A stretch of DNA of 64,000 nt from Trichoplax sp. H2. Taxonomy: Eukaryota > Placozoa > Uniplacotomia > Trichoplacea. The notes beneath the pieces were generated by a model. That model searched no databases, was not told where the DNA came from, and saw nothing but the letters and a program-made list of their open reading frames with translations. The stretch's first letter is position 1. Each line of letters begins with the position of its first letter. A program made the translations under genes and the position numbers. This document shows positions 21,378 through 33,973 of the stretch, piece after piece. The DNA lies in assembly GCA_003344405.1 (NCBI GenBank), contig NOWV01000145.1:1-64000 (forward strand). The letters run 5' to 3'.

Positions 21378-24157
21378 CTATTCGTTACTGGCTTCTTTGA
21401 TCCATTTTGCTATGTGCATTTTTTCAATTTTTCTGGCATGCTTGACCGTTGCAGGATCATCTTTATTTGCATGGCGAAGATCAAGATGATGCGCACCGCC
21501 TTCAATTACAATGGCAACTAGAGATTTAGAAAGTGATTTTAAGACACCACCACCAGACCAAGGATCTAGGTTACCATTACTAAATACGATGTTGCTGGCA
21601 GCTTTAATTCTCTTGCCACCGTACTATATTTATAAAATGAAGTTAGTATGATGATAGTATCAGCTTACTTACATCTCCATGTTGACGTTAGCTAGTAATA
21701 CTGCACATTCATGGAAATTACATAATTTACAATTCGAGCTTTACATTACCAAGGTTTGTGCCCAGAATGGTCTTGTTCTAACACCATACTGTTCTTTACA
21801 GATAGCAGCCATAGCTGTGAGGTTAAATGGTGTAGGTTCAAACATATCATGTACTCCGTCCATGCACACGGGTAAAACCATTTCTGTGCAAGACTAGAAT
21901 AGTTTTCACACTCTTAGTTCAGGATTATTTAACAAGTTACACTAGTACAATTATAATTCGTAAGTTGATAATAACACATTGATAGCAGAAGTAATGTAAT
22001 ATAGACAAATTTTGCGCAACTAACGTGAACGCTGATTAAGGTCAATATGAAATTACCTGAAAATTCCATCCTGCTATACCCAAGTGTGATGTCGCATCCT
22101 GATCTGTGTTAAAACATTTACTATTACCGGTATGATTGAAATAAACATTTAAACCTTTAGCAATTCCTCGTATTAACAGAGTGTCGTTAGCCAATGGTTT
22201 TTGTAGAGAAGCGCAAACAGCCTTAACTGGTTTAGCAGGTAATGGCTCCAGAAAATTAGCTGGGTAAGGATAATCGACTAGCAATACAAGAATAGAATGT
22301 TTAATTCCACAGATTCTTTGGTAGTACAGTACTGTACATTATCAATATTGTTACGGGATAATGTCGATCGACAAGTATTACTTTAATGTCTATTTTATCT
22401 TATTTTATTTACGAATGAGTTCGTGATAACTAGCTTTAATCCATGTATAATGTTGTAAATAGTGTAAAATAATACCAAGACTATAATCGATATTATATGA
22501 ACGGCCTGGAAATACAGTAACTGCAATCATAGAATTAAATTGTATATTATTGTAAGTATCACTGGTACGCACTGCAGCTTTGCAATTATCACTTACCTTC
22601 AGCAAGGTTAACCCAGATACTTGATAGCCAATTAACTAGTGCGTCTACATCAGATGGACTCTTTAACGGGTTACAAAGTTTTAAAGTAGTGGAGAGAGTA
22701 TGTCTTCCACTTTTGGTTGATCCTAATTTTCTAATTACCTTCCAGGAATTTCTGATATTCTTTGGACACTCTGGATAAGCTAATTTGAATGTATTTGTTA
22801 CTATGCTAGAGAATCGATCGCAAGGAGTTAACCCTTCTAATTGCCAAATTGGAGCTGAAGCGGCTATAGCACCATCAACAATATTGGGATATTTTATTCT
22901 TAGCCATGCAGTTAGCATGCCTCCATAAGAGCCACCAAAAGCTATTACTGAGCTATTTTGGGTACCATGAGTTTCCGCTTTGAAGTCAACGATAAATTGA
23001 GCGAAATCAGCAAGTGCTTGTTCCGAGCTGAGATAGGCTAGATGTTCTTTATCCTTAAAGGAATCCCTAAATGCGTACAGGGACAAGGTGATATTACACA
23101 ATTATCGTTGCTGTTAAGTTGGTTTATAATATCAGTGACTATAATAATATGATTAAAATTCAATGAATAATAATGATTTTTTTTCCGCCTCTTGTAAATT
23201 AATTACATACGGTACAGATATATCATTATGTCGGTGCGGGTGGCAGCAAATTACAAGTTTTCATAGTTCATTACAGTATATAAACTATTGTATGTGGTAA
23301 TCTCGGATTGATAGATCAGCATGTGCTCTGGTTATAGGTGGCTAAGCTTGACTACAACGATGGTTTATAAAATAGTTTCACTAGTGTACGTCAAGAGTTT
23401 ACTGTTTAACGTCTAGTTGCAATAAACAAGTGCATCTATCATTTAGTAGATACTGTATACCGAATGGTTTACTGAACATGGGCTTTAATGATACAGGGAG
23501 TTTCTGTAAAAGTTCTTCAATCATGCTACTGCTGGCTTAAAAGCTGTCGAATGATGTCTGTCATATAACTAGTTGATAGAGTATTGATAGAGGTATAATA
23601 ATCATGATTACGTTTACCTAAATAAACTACTAAGGCTTAACTTATTGTAGCCGTAAGACCATTTTATGAAATGGAACGATAGCTGTAGGTATAAGTGAAC
23701 AGGTAACGGTCAAATTTGAACAGGCAGTATATGTGTACAATCCATGAGAGCATTGCAAACTAGAGCTATTTGATTTGTGAAAAAGCTTTACATACTTTCC
23801 GAAAGGCAAAGTTTTTCCGTAGTAGCGATGCTCAACAAATATCAGCATGGCGTTAAATTCTGGAGCAATATCCCACATGAAACCCGTGTTTTTAGCAAAC
23901 CAGGTAATATCCCCTTCGTTGCCAGTATAGAAGAAGATGGGTGAGCCTTTTTTCCAATATTTTTGTGAGATTAAATACCTCTGCTGGAATTTTCTATCGT
24001 CTGCTGGGCTAAAATGATCTAATCGTTGTTTGAAATATTTGGTTTGATATTTGACATTACTTTGGAAAGAATCGCTGGGCCAAGCTAAAGCGTGCCATCT
24101 TATCATCATCACCATGATGACAGCTAATAACATTCCTCCTCTTCTTAAAGTAATCAT
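21378..24157 (-). CDS. PRCP: Lysosomal Pro-X carboxypeptidase-like protease (S28 family)
   Basis: S28 serine carboxypeptidases cut a C-terminal residue after proline, typically in lysosomes or secreted. Five exons (minus): 24157-23796, 23066-22597, 22277-22057, 21893-21750, 21623-21378, giving 480 aa, close to human PRCP (496). An N-terminal hydrophobic signal (MLLAVIMVMMIRWHALA, after a short basic start) is followed by YFKQRLDHFSP, FYTGNEGDITWFA and FVEHRYYGKTLPFG. The nucleophile Ser is in FGGSYGGMLTAW (about residue 167), the catalytic Asp in NGNLDPWSGGGV (about 419) and the His in GGAHHLDLR (about 444), so the triad is complete. The helical SKS domain lies between. WNFQSCTEMVLPVCMDGV and DMFEP fit PRCP rather than DPP7. 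ATGs at 24157 and 24133 are both possible starts. It is in tandem with DDX51. Confidence 0.95.
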
Positions 24158-26725
24158 TATGATTGTCTATGGATGGTGATAGATCGTTGATATTACTGTC
24201 GATGCGATCAATATGGTTAAAATACACTTCAAAGCTCCACACAATCAACACTAGCAATGACTAGTAGGGGATTTGAACTGAGTATTTCCAACTACAAGCG
24301 TTAGCCTCCAACAAAAGTGCAAAAAATTCACACTTTCTATCAGCTCGATATCGAGTCTATAATAGTACCGTATGAGCAGGAAATAGATTCTTAACACTTG
24401 TACTGTACAGTATAGTAGAGGAAAACCAGTATATATATATAAGTATACAAATAAATAAATAATATAATAATTATACAATAATATACAAACAAACGGAAAT
24501 TTTTTTTTGGCAAGACTGAGCGATGGGTGGGCAATAGGTTAGCGACGGCAGGTATGGCGTATACTATACAAGGATAGTGTACAATACAGTAGCAGGGGAT
24601 ATAGTGTACAGTATTGAAAATGGAGGTGTTAATAAAATAATAAGGGTTTCAATAAACAGCCTAGGCACTAGAATAACAGTTAGTCATGATCTCGCCGGAA
24701 ACAAAACGCTCATGTGTTTCTCGTGACTTTCTTGCAGAATAAAGGATAGAATAGAATCTACTATGCCATAGGGCTTTCTTCTATCCTTAGGAAGAATATT
24801 AAGATTGAAGTCTGTACAGTCTGGAGTCCATGACTGATGTCAGACAATGGATAATTGTGTCTGTGCATGCTAATCGCTGAAGATTTTCAGCTTTCCGTTT
24901 GGATCGGCATAATCATTGCTACTCTTCTTCTTTCCAGTAGTCTCGGGCAACGTTAATAGGCAAAACACTGTAATTGTATTGTCATGACTATGAGTTATCA
25001 AAATTGCTGTAGACTTAAGTATTATATATATATATACTGTATACTTATTACAGTTAAATAAATTATCGCACTGTAATATCCAGGTTTCCTTCTAGCGATT
25101 CTAGTGATGACTATGAGTTATCAAGATTGCTGTAGACTTCGGTATTATATATATATATACTGTATACTTATTACAGTTAAATAAATTATTGCACTGTAAT
25201 ATCCAGGTTTCCTTCTAGCGATTCTAGTGATCCGTGATTGAGGTAATGGAAATCCGTTTTGCAATTCGGTAACTCGACACAAAATAATTCCAAGTTACGC
25301 GTATATTGTACTCGTATAACCTGCAATCGATAGTTCACGATAGATACTGTACGAGTGCCAAGATGGGCAACAATGCTTCAATTAAAATGTGCTAATTTAT
25401 TATTGAAGTTTTCTCAACGATCAATATCAGTAATCGGCACCATCTCCAGATCGAAGCAATAGGCACAAGGAGTACAGAAATTGTATTATCATAACTGATA
25501 GTATTACTCTATCATAGTTGATAGAGCCCCCTAGTGAGCAGCCTATCCTCTAAGATATTAGTAACCATCGTGAAGTAGGTTAAATAACGCTTCCTCGGTT
25601 ACCTTATATCTACATTCCATTTTTATTCACATTAATAGAGCTCATAATCACAGCCAATCATCGTAGAATGGCTCAGAGATCGGTATAGATTAGATTGAAC
25701 TTCTTATTCTCACTTTCATTCTAATCAATCAAAATTAATGCAATTAGCATTTAATTAGTAGTTTGTAATTTCGCAGATACTATCATAAGCATGCAAAGTT
25801 TATTATACAAGTGTATTATTATTTTTTTGAGCTTACAAGTTTCCAATTGCAAATATTAAAATGCATACTAATTCTCATTTCTGCTATATAGAACGGTATC
25901 TTAGTAGATAAGCTTGAGGAGTATCCTACTGTACTAAAGACATTATTTGCATAGATATTGTACGAATCAAAGCACTATACACGCACTTACTATGAAGAGA
26001 TGGTAAACTGAACAATCTACCTAACCAATACTGCAATTTTAGCATGCATGGAGTGATAATTCTATTCCAGTGCTATTGCCAATAGTAAATGATTGTTAGA
26101 AAAATAAATCAATGATGCTAATATAGCAAACTAAAATGGAATCAGCGGATCCCTATAATGAAATATACTACTAACGCTAAACCCATTAATATAATTTTTT
26201 ACGTATCATGATAACGGATTATCGATGATATTCATCAATCGAATTAAAAATTTATATTTTGTAAAGTACTATAATAAATGGCATTTTGGTAGCTTTTATG
26301 CTGGTTCTACTGATCGTTGTCTACATACTGAAGAAGAGGGCATAATCTATAGGATATAGCACGCCATCACAATATCCTTAAATATATCCTAGATCTTTAA
26401 ATAGACTAAATATTTATTGCATGATATATTGATGCTAATTACACTTGAATTTAGATGGTATGTACCTCCCAGGCGTTGCGTCAACGCGTTTACTGACAAG
26501 TTAATGTACATCGTAATCGTATACATAAAAAAGATGCAGGATAATCAGCCATCCACATTAATTAATTCATAATACAAAATTTTCGTTTGTTTACTAAAAT
26601 CACATGTACTGTACATTACATACAACACATAATTTAATTACTAGATTTTGAATTCAAAATGGTCATGCCACGTAATCAACATAAGTATAGTGCACAATTA
26701 GAAACAAATCAACGTTAGGCTACGT
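24158..26725. other. Spacer upstream of PRCP-like and downstream of DDX51
   Basis: 2.6 kb with no recognised gene. It holds palindrome copies at 24399-24415 and about 24560-24615 (5' flank of the PRCP-like gene), a 123-bp tandem duplication, and otherwise plain AT-rich DNA from about 25250 to 26725. Confidence 0.55.
24984..25229. repeat. Near-perfect 123-bp tandem duplication
   Basis: Copies 24984-25106 and 25107-25229 both start ATGACTATGAGTTATCAA and end TTCTAGCGATTCTAGTG. They differ at only a few positions (for example AATTGC/GATTGC), so the duplication is recent. Each includes a (TA)n tract and TACTGTATAC. Confidence 0.95.
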
Positions 26726-29700
26726 TTAGGTATCTTTGTCTTTTTCAGCCGTATCCTTTCGAAAAGGTCCTAGAGAACGCTTCTTATTATTATTGGCTTC
26801 CTGTGTCAATCATTGTAGTTTATCAGGCATAAAGTATAAATATGTTTTACTTTGAACTACTAATCCTTTCTGGTAGTTTATTTTCATTAATCATTATATC
26901 ACCAATACATGAGTAGTTTAATGAAACCATCGTTCTATATAGGCAAATAAAATCTTACCGTAATTGTAGCTTCTAACTTTTCAAGGGATTGCTATAATAA
27001 AGTAGCAAAATAACTATATCAATAACAATCTATATTGAAAGGATGAGCGTCAAAATGATTGATAACACGAACTTATAACTTTGCATTGCTTTTTCCTACC
27101 TGATATTTATCTATATAGTCGTTAAACTGTGTACAATTAACTTTAAATTTTTTGACATCGGCACGCTTTTTCCCTAGCATCGTTTTAAAAAATTTTGCCT
27201 AACGAGATCGAAATTTAAATTAAAAACAGTAAGTACAGTAACATGAGATTGCCGTCAACAATCAACTTTTATTTATAAATTAATTACGGTTATATAGTCT
27301 ATAAATGTAGCACCTCTTGTTTATGAAGCAAAGTATATGCAGTACCACTTTGACCTGCGCGTGCAGTTCGCCCCACTCTATGAATGTAAGTATTGATATG
27401 ATTTGGAACATCATAATTTATGATATATTCCACCTAAAGAAAAATCAATCAATTTGAACGAGGATGATAAGTTCTTTTATGCACATTCGAAAAGCGACCA
27501 TTATCATAGTAAATATATCAATAAGTCATAATCATGCTGTAGGCCTAATATTGAATGAATTGTGTTACTTTTTCAATATCGATACCACGCGCCACAGTGT
27601 CGGAACATATTAAACTACTCGTAGTTTTAAAGATAATAAAATTGTTACTTTCATAATATTGTATTTCTTTCGAGTAAAATGTTACATTCTATTTATAAGC
27701 CAAGAATTAAAAATGTTCTACTTACAGATCGATTTCCCCTGACGAAAATTGTTTAATGATTCGTTTTCGATCTTTTCGTGGGACCTCGGACGACAAAGTA
27801 GCAACGCGAATATCACCAAATATAGATAACAGTAGTGACAATCTATTAATAATCATAATCGTTAACGTAGGTGGCGTTAGAAATATTTACGAAAGGCGTA
27901 CTATTTCAATAAGTGGAACTGAAAGGGTGAACTTTTAATTATGTTAATAGTAGTTTACCGCTTTGTAGATTCTTTGGAGTTTGTAAAGCATAGAACTCTT
28001 AGATGTTTTAGTGCTAGCATGAAATGAATAATTGTAAGAGGCTTCTCCCCAGGTTCGCAAATTATGTAATACTCCTAAAAGATAAATAGTCAACAATATA
28101 TTTCACTTGGTAAACGTCAATAAATTGAAATAAATTCATACTAAAACTTTAGAATACTAACAGTTAGTTCAGCTGGGGTTACATAATAGTCCATTTCATT
28201 TGTGGATAAGTTCGATTCTTGATCGGATATTTGATAAAGTAATGGAGAGAATAGCTCTAACGGAGCAAGCTTTTCGGGATCATAAGTTAGAGTAGCGGAA
28301 AATAATAATTTCTGAAGCTACAAAAACAAGACATTATACGCCGGTTAGAAATTAAGCCCAGCAAACATGATCACATCAAATGACTTACCGGGAGTTTATT
28401 GTTGCAATATCTGTTTCGAGAAAGCACAATTTCGGCATAGACCAATGTGAATATTTAAACAGATCGTTAGCATTACGCAAACAGCACTTATTTCAGCGGC
28501 TATCGCAAAAAATGAAATTAAAAATAGATTATAGCTAAAATTCAGAGAATGACTAACTTGGACACAATCGATGGTATCGGAGGATCTCGAGGTGTAGTGT
28601 GTAGAATAAATCTAATTTCCATGTTAAGAATAGCGAAATAAATAAATAGAGTAAAAAGTATATGTACATCGATAACTAAAAGAAATCTATTTTGCAAGCA
28701 TACTTATTAGGAGGAATAATTTGACTTTGTTCTGCTTTGTAACAAGCTTTTAATGCTGACATAATTAGTTGATGATGTGAAGATATCAAAAGCTTGTCAG
28801 CTTCATCAAGTACCTAAGAATAGTCCGTTAAATACGATTACTAGAAGAATAGTATTTACAAATGCAATTTTCAGCTTTTGTCAAGAAGGTAAAGCAATCA
28901 AATGAAGATTAACAACAACAAAACAATAAATGTACCAAGAAGCGTAAATGTTCCAACGTAAAATGTTTGGTCATGTTAATGTGATCGATTAGCCTTCCAG
29001 GCGTTGCTATTAGGATATCAACGTTGCTACGACCTCTATGAAAATCATGGATAAAATGTAATTTAAACATGATAATAAGAGAAGATTTCGAAACCTATCA
29101 ATTCAGTATTACCCAAGAGCATCAATCAATTCTCCTTGTTCAATCTTAAAATTTCGTTGGCCAATAGCAGTTGCGATCTGTTGATTAAAGAAGTATTATC
29201 AGAGCAGTACGAAGAATCAATCGTAGACTAATAGTACAACAATGGATGTTGGTCCAACGAATAGATATATCGATATCAACCATTAAATAAATCATTCCGT
29301 GTAACAGGTTAAAAAATAAGCAAGCAACAAGAGGTTAAAATAATAAAGTCAGTTAACTCAAAGAAATACCTTTAGCCCGCTACCTTCGTTAAACTGTTCG
29401 AATACTTTCTTGACTTGATACGCCAAATCTGCTGTTGGTACTAAAATTAGCGCTCGAAGTAGCATGACACTTCGTCGCATAAGAACCTGCAGAAGAGCAT
29501 AATGGTAGCTGAAGATGAAAATTTTAATACTAAAACAGCAAGAGTAAGAAATTTTTAAGTAAAGTAGAGTATAGGTTTCTAGTTGGATTATTATCTTAAT
29601 GATGGCCTAATAATCTCAATATGAAATTAATTATATAACGCACATACTAAGAATTAATATTAGAGCACTGTAAGTACTCGTATACTGCATTTCAGTACAT

Positions 29701-30663
29701 TGGAAAAATTAATGGAGATACAAATTACCTGAATAATGGGTAGTACATAAACTAAGGTTTTACCACTGCCAGTAGGTGCAGATACGCATATGTCATGTAC
29801 AGGTAAAGGTGTACATAAGCCAAAATGCTGGTAATCTTTCAAGATTGTAGGAATAATTGTAGATTGCACTGTAATCGTAGGTGAAATGAAATAAACATCA
29901 TGCAAATTACGCCATATTGAAATTGATCAGATTATTATGCAACTTGGACTACTCTATGTTGACACAATATAAATGTAGTCCATACATAAGTGAATTTAGC
30001 GATTACTTTATGCATTAATCATCGAAAAGGCAAACCTGGAAAGAGATGAGACATTCCTTGTTTCTTTAACTTTTTAAGAATAAACTTTTGTAAATAAGAC
30101 ACTTGGTCAATTTTAATTTTATCATGAGAATTGATATAGTTCGGTTTAGCTATCCATTGGGGAAAATTGGGGGAAAGAGGTGTAGATTGAGTAGTATTGT
30201 TGGATGTCTTTTTACCCAAGATTATGTAATCACTTTGTTGCGGCTGATCGACTGGAGATCTATCCTGATCCTGACTGCTAAGGGGATCATCATGATTCGT
30301 ATCATGTTCCTCGTTTTGATGTATCGATCGGGTTCCATCGTTATTCTCTGCAAGTTGATGTAAAATTTGATCATTTTCCTTCTTTACAGCCTGCTGGGCT
30401 GGCATTTTTGTATCCGTTGACGAAATTGGTGGCTGCTTTCGATTACGACGTTTGTTGGATGCATCAGGATTGGAAGGTTGGCCATCATCAAGATGGTGAT
30501 CTTGCTTTTTGGCACGTTTTGCTGAAGGTGCAGGTGATGTCTCTTGTACTTGTCTTTTTGCAGCTCGATTACGAATTAATTGTAATCGTTCTTCTATTAC
30601 AGATGATGTAATCTTTTGTTGTGGTCCTTCCTCATATCTGCGAATTTGGATTAAGTTGGACAT
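26726..30663 (-). CDS. DDX51: DEAD-box RNA helicase DDX51 (yeast Dbp6 group)
   Basis: DDX51/Dbp6 is a nucleolar helicase for 60S ribosome assembly. Sixteen exons (minus): 30663-30036, 29868-29729, 29486-29370, 29177-29113, 29035-28936, 28813-28704, 28611-28558, 28410-28389, 28317-28162, 28074-27959, 27842-27726, 27614-27569, 27433-27314, 27198-27100, 26991-26959, 26800-26726, giving about 665 aa. A charged, Lys-rich N-terminal region precedes the core. Motifs in order: APTGSGKT (about 240-247), [22 protein letters not shown] (motif II), FSATL (motif III, about 418), [15 protein letters not shown], and [10 protein letters not shown] (motif VI, about 575). The order and spacing, with the N-terminal block, match DDX51. 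The open frame continues upstream to 30720 without an ATG, so [13 protein letters not shown] is taken as the start. Two micro-exons (22 and 33 bp) are required. Confidence 0.95.
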
Positions 30664-31189
30664 GTTTGTACTGTTGTAAGCAGAGTAAGATCTTGATCTG
30701 CCTTTTTCAAAATTGTTCAAGACTTGTGTTGATTGTCAGGTGTGGGGAGTCTATCATGCAACTGGTCCTACCATTATTGGCTTGACTGGTTGGTTGTAAA
30801 TCACATGTCCTTGCACAAACTAGATGCAAAGCTTATCTAAAGATTGGATAGTATTAAATAGAAAACTACTGATTGAGTGTACTGTATAGCTTTAAATTCT
30901 ACAGGGACGATGTTCTCCTTGAGCTCCTCTAATCTAACTTGGAATTCCACCCCACCTATGGTCGATTTCTTTACAGACTAGATAAGCCTTGTTAAAACAA
31001 TGGCTACATTAGATACGATGTAGTCTATTGTACTGTACTACTGAGTATTGGACTGTACTGTACCAACTGCCAACAGTAATGAGTATTGAGTAATGAGTGC
31101 TGTTACAGCAGAGACCCTGTATGAGAGACATGACAATCTATTGTTCAAATTTACACCTGTTCCCGGTGGACTGAGTAACTAAGAGACGC

Positions 31190-31850
31190 AAAGGTATAGA
31201 GGTAAAGAACAACTTTTTTAAGTTAAGGTTAAAAGGGACGGAAAGCGCAGTAAATCTTGTTACTCAGCTCAATGTAGAAGGTTTACTACTGCACAAACAG
31301 GCAATACAAATTGTAAAGCAATTCAATTGAGTTCGAAAAAGATCAGGTTAGAGCGCTGCTTCTGCAAACGATACCAGAATCAAGTCCAAGCTAGCTCTCA
31401 ACCAGTACAGCAGAGGTACAGAGGTAAAAGAAAAACTTTTTTTAAGTGAAAGGTTAAAGTGAAAGAAAGCGCAGCAAATCTTGTTCATTCAGCTCAATGT
31501 AGAAGGTTTACTACTGCACAAGCAGGCAATACAAATTGTAAAGTAATTCAATTGAGTTCGAAAAAGATCAGGTTAGAGCTCTGCTTCTGCAAACGATACC
31601 AGAATCAAGTCCAAGCCAGCTCTCAACCAGTACAGCCGTATGCACTGGTAATTTTAGTTTTAGCATTTCTATGCGACACTGGCGTAAGAGATTGTCATTC
31701 ATACGAGAGTATAGACTAGCAAATTTCCCTACAACCTACTGTACTGTATAAGCCACTCTGAGACATTACAATTATTCTTATTATAATCTGTTCGTAGAGA
31801 TAGAAGAAAAGCTTTTATCAAGTCCAAACCAGCTGTCAACCAGTACAGTA
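31190..31850. repeat. Tandem duplication, unit about 225 bp, plus a partial third copy
   Basis: Copy 1 (about 31190-31405) and copy 2 (about 31410-31640) share GCTCAATGTAGAAGGTTTAC (31267 and 31492) and the block from TTCGAAAAAGATCAGG to CAACCAGTACAG. A fragment of the unit's 3' end (CAAGTCCAAACCAGCTGTC) recurs near 31820. The open frame at 31459-31719 lies in copy 2 and is considered incidental. Confidence 0.9.
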
Positions 31851-32062
31851 CAGCTATATCTACTGTACTGTACTGTAGAAGATTGCCATTTAGATTACCA
31901 TTAAATTTGATGCGCAATACTGTACTGAAAGAAGATATTGTTATTTCCAGCAGAAAGTAGACAGCAATTTACCTGAAACATGCAGTATATAAGCCAATCT
32001 GAGATAGTATAATCATTATTATAACCTATTGATAGAGATAGAAGAAAACCTTTTATCTCCAT
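31750..32062. repeat. Second repeat pair, about 240 bp apart
   Basis: AGCCACTCTGAGACATTACA ... GATAGAAGAAAAGCTTTTAT (about 31751-31816) recurs with changes as AGCCAATCTGAGATAGTATA ... GATAGAAGAAAACCTTTTAT (about 31992-32058), next to the 225-bp duplication. Confidence 0.8.
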
Positions 32063-32965
32063 GATTGTCTATACAGTATAAGAAAGCCTTTCATGTCTCT
32101 AATTGAAAAATGAATTAATTAATAAATGAATTAATTTGCGTGCAGTATCGGTGGACAGTTGACGTCATATAAAAGTAAGGATGACGAAATATTGCAATGC
32201 TCAATACAGTACTTTATATATAAATAAATAAAATGACATTAATTAATCAATATTAGAGCCGAAAGCAGTACAGGTCTAGCAGTACTGTAAAAGGTAAATG
32301 GAAAAAAAAAACTGTTTCTTTTACGCAGGACTGTGTGCACAAAGGTGAAAAGGTTTTCCTTTCGCCAACTGTACATAATGTACCGTACGGCTGGTTAGTA
32401 TAAAATGACTGCAAAGTATGACAGTTTCGGTATTATTGATTAATCAGTGGTACTGGATATCATGGACAAGGTCCATGACGATGCAGTATTCGGATCCGAA
32501 ACGCAATTTTCATCCATTTCACATCGTTTTCTTTGTGTCGACAATCTCATCTGGTAAAGAAAATTACTAAATTGTAGCAATTTTAACTCGCTTGTAAAAT
32601 AATATGGCCAAGGTCTCTGACTACGGCTTAACACATCCATTACTGCGGCGACACTCAAAAGAATATAAAATAAAATCAACCGTTTTTATCAAGCTATGAA
32701 TCCATTAATGAAGCGATTCATGGAAAGGTTCATGGCATGGTATTTCGTGAAGATAGTTTTCAATTAAATTCAATTTATAATCAGGTATCTGTATATCTTA
32801 AAGCAGTCAACGACTTGGTTTCTTCTATCATTCTATGGCTATAAAGACTACAATAATTGGGTTATATTCTTTTCACACTTTTAATATCCAGACAGTTAGC
32901 CGTGCTAAACGGTACTACCAATTTTCATTTTTTGTAAAAAAGTGACGTCAAGAAATTAGACAGAA

Positions 32966-33973
32966 ATGCAGCCGATGAGTAAATCCTATTGTGGCATACT
33001 ATGTGGCCTAGCGGCATCATTCATTTTTTCTCTCATGTCTGCATGTGTTAAGCTGTCCTCCTATCGCTTCTTTCTGATCGTAGTCGTTAGAAGTATGACT
33101 CAAATCCTATTTCTGCAGCCACTCATGGTTTATCAGAGAACCAATTTAAAAAGCAGCCTCAAACCACCTCAAGCTTATTATGTATTTGGTAGGGCGATTG
33201 GTGAAACAGTGGCCGTATGTTGCCAATTTTATGCTTATCAGAATATGAACATTGGTGATGCAGCTGCAATTGTCTATTCGTCTCCGTTTATCACTGGTAT
33301 TTTGGCAGCTATCTTTTTGAAGGAAAGATTTACATTGTTTCATTTTCTGGCCACAATTGTCAGTTTTGGTGGAGTGATCTTAGTTGCGAGGCCACCATTT
33401 ATCTTTGGATCTCTAGCAGGTGATACAACTCAAACTCATTTTGCAGTAGCTGGTATTGCATTCTGTGGAACTATCTGCAACAGCCTTGGTATTTTGAGCG
33501 TCAGAAAACTTGGTAATACTGTCGATGGGAATGCCCTGACGTATTACTTTTCCATCATATGTTGCACAGCGCCATTGATCATCACCGCTATTACCGGAGA
33601 ATTTGAATTGCCGCCTTGTGGCAGTGCAAGATGGCTGCTACTTTTTATTGGTCTATTAGGTTTTGTTGGCCAACTGGTCTTTGTAAAAGCGATCCAATTA
33701 GAGGAAGCTATGTTAATAGCGGTAATCAGAACTCTTGATGTCTTGTTTGGCTATATTCTAGAAATAATTATATTCGGCTCTATACCGTCAATTCTGTCAA
33801 TTATCGGCTCACTTTTGGTAGTATCTTCAGCATGTACTGTAGGATTGAATAAAGTTTATGGGACATCGTGGATTTATGGGAGTTGTAAACAATCCCACAA
33901 CGATGGAAAAACTACAGAGCAATCCATGGTTGCAGCGAATCAAAGCCGGTACTGCAGAGAAACGCAATTATAG
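32966..33973 (+). CDS. SLC35G/TMEM20-type EamA transporter
   Basis: A single-exon gene for a 335-aa integral membrane protein of the drug/metabolite transporter superfamily. It has about ten hydrophobic segments arranged as two EamA halves. The first begins GILCGLAASFIFSLMSACVK and contains YSSPFITGILAAIFLKERFT and FGGVILVARPPFIFG. The second begins AVAGIAFCGTICNSLG and ends with GSIPSILSIIGSLLVVSSAC. The SLC35G pattern (RS.TQI.F near the second helix and the VARPPF motif after the fourth) supports that subgroup. The substrate is unknown. The C-terminal 45 residues are hydrophilic. Human SLC35G genes include intronless copies, so the lack of introns is not exceptional. Which SLC35G member it matches cannot be decided here. 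Confidence 0.92.
   Translation: MQPMSKSYCGILCGLAASFIFSLMSACVKLSSYRFFLIVVVRSMTQILFLQPLMVYQRTNLKSSLKPPQAYYVFGRAIGETVAVCCQFYAYQNMNIGDAAAIVYSSPFITGILAAIFLKERFTLFHFLATIVSFGGVILVARPPFIFGSLAGDTTQTHFAVAGIAFCGTICNSLGILSVRKLGNTVDGNALTYYFSIICCTAPLIITAITGEFELPPCGSARWLLLFIGLLGFVGQLVFVKAIQLEEAMLIAVIRTLDVLFGYILEIIIFGSIPSILSIIGSLLVVSSACTVGLNKVYGTSWIYGSCKQSHNDGKTTEQSMVAANQSRYCRETQL

Larger units (their letters stand above)
30664..32965. other. Spacer between divergent DDX51 and SLC35G-type genes, repeat-rich
   Basis: No recognised gene. Palindrome copies lie at 31028-31064 and 30877-30890 (5' flank of DDX51) and at about 32205-32390. Duplicated blocks occupy 31190-32065. A minus-strand open frame near 32440-32679 lacks an upstream ATG and was not called. 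Confidence 0.5.

Noticed and set aside
24242-24310. tRNA-like stretch on the minus strand (GTTCAAATCCCC near 24270)
   Set aside because: The T-arm-like loop is present, but the T-stem and acceptor stem do not pair and no D-arm could be drawn.
30664-30720. 19-codon N-terminal extension of DDX51
   Set aside because: The frame is open, but its first codon is TTG with no upstream ATG. ATG at 30663 is the simpler start.
32440-32679. Possible small secreted protein on the minus strand upstream of the SLC35G-type gene
   Set aside because: The hydrophobic start has no ATG (begins TTG); the first ATG falls after the supposed signal. No splice partner was found.
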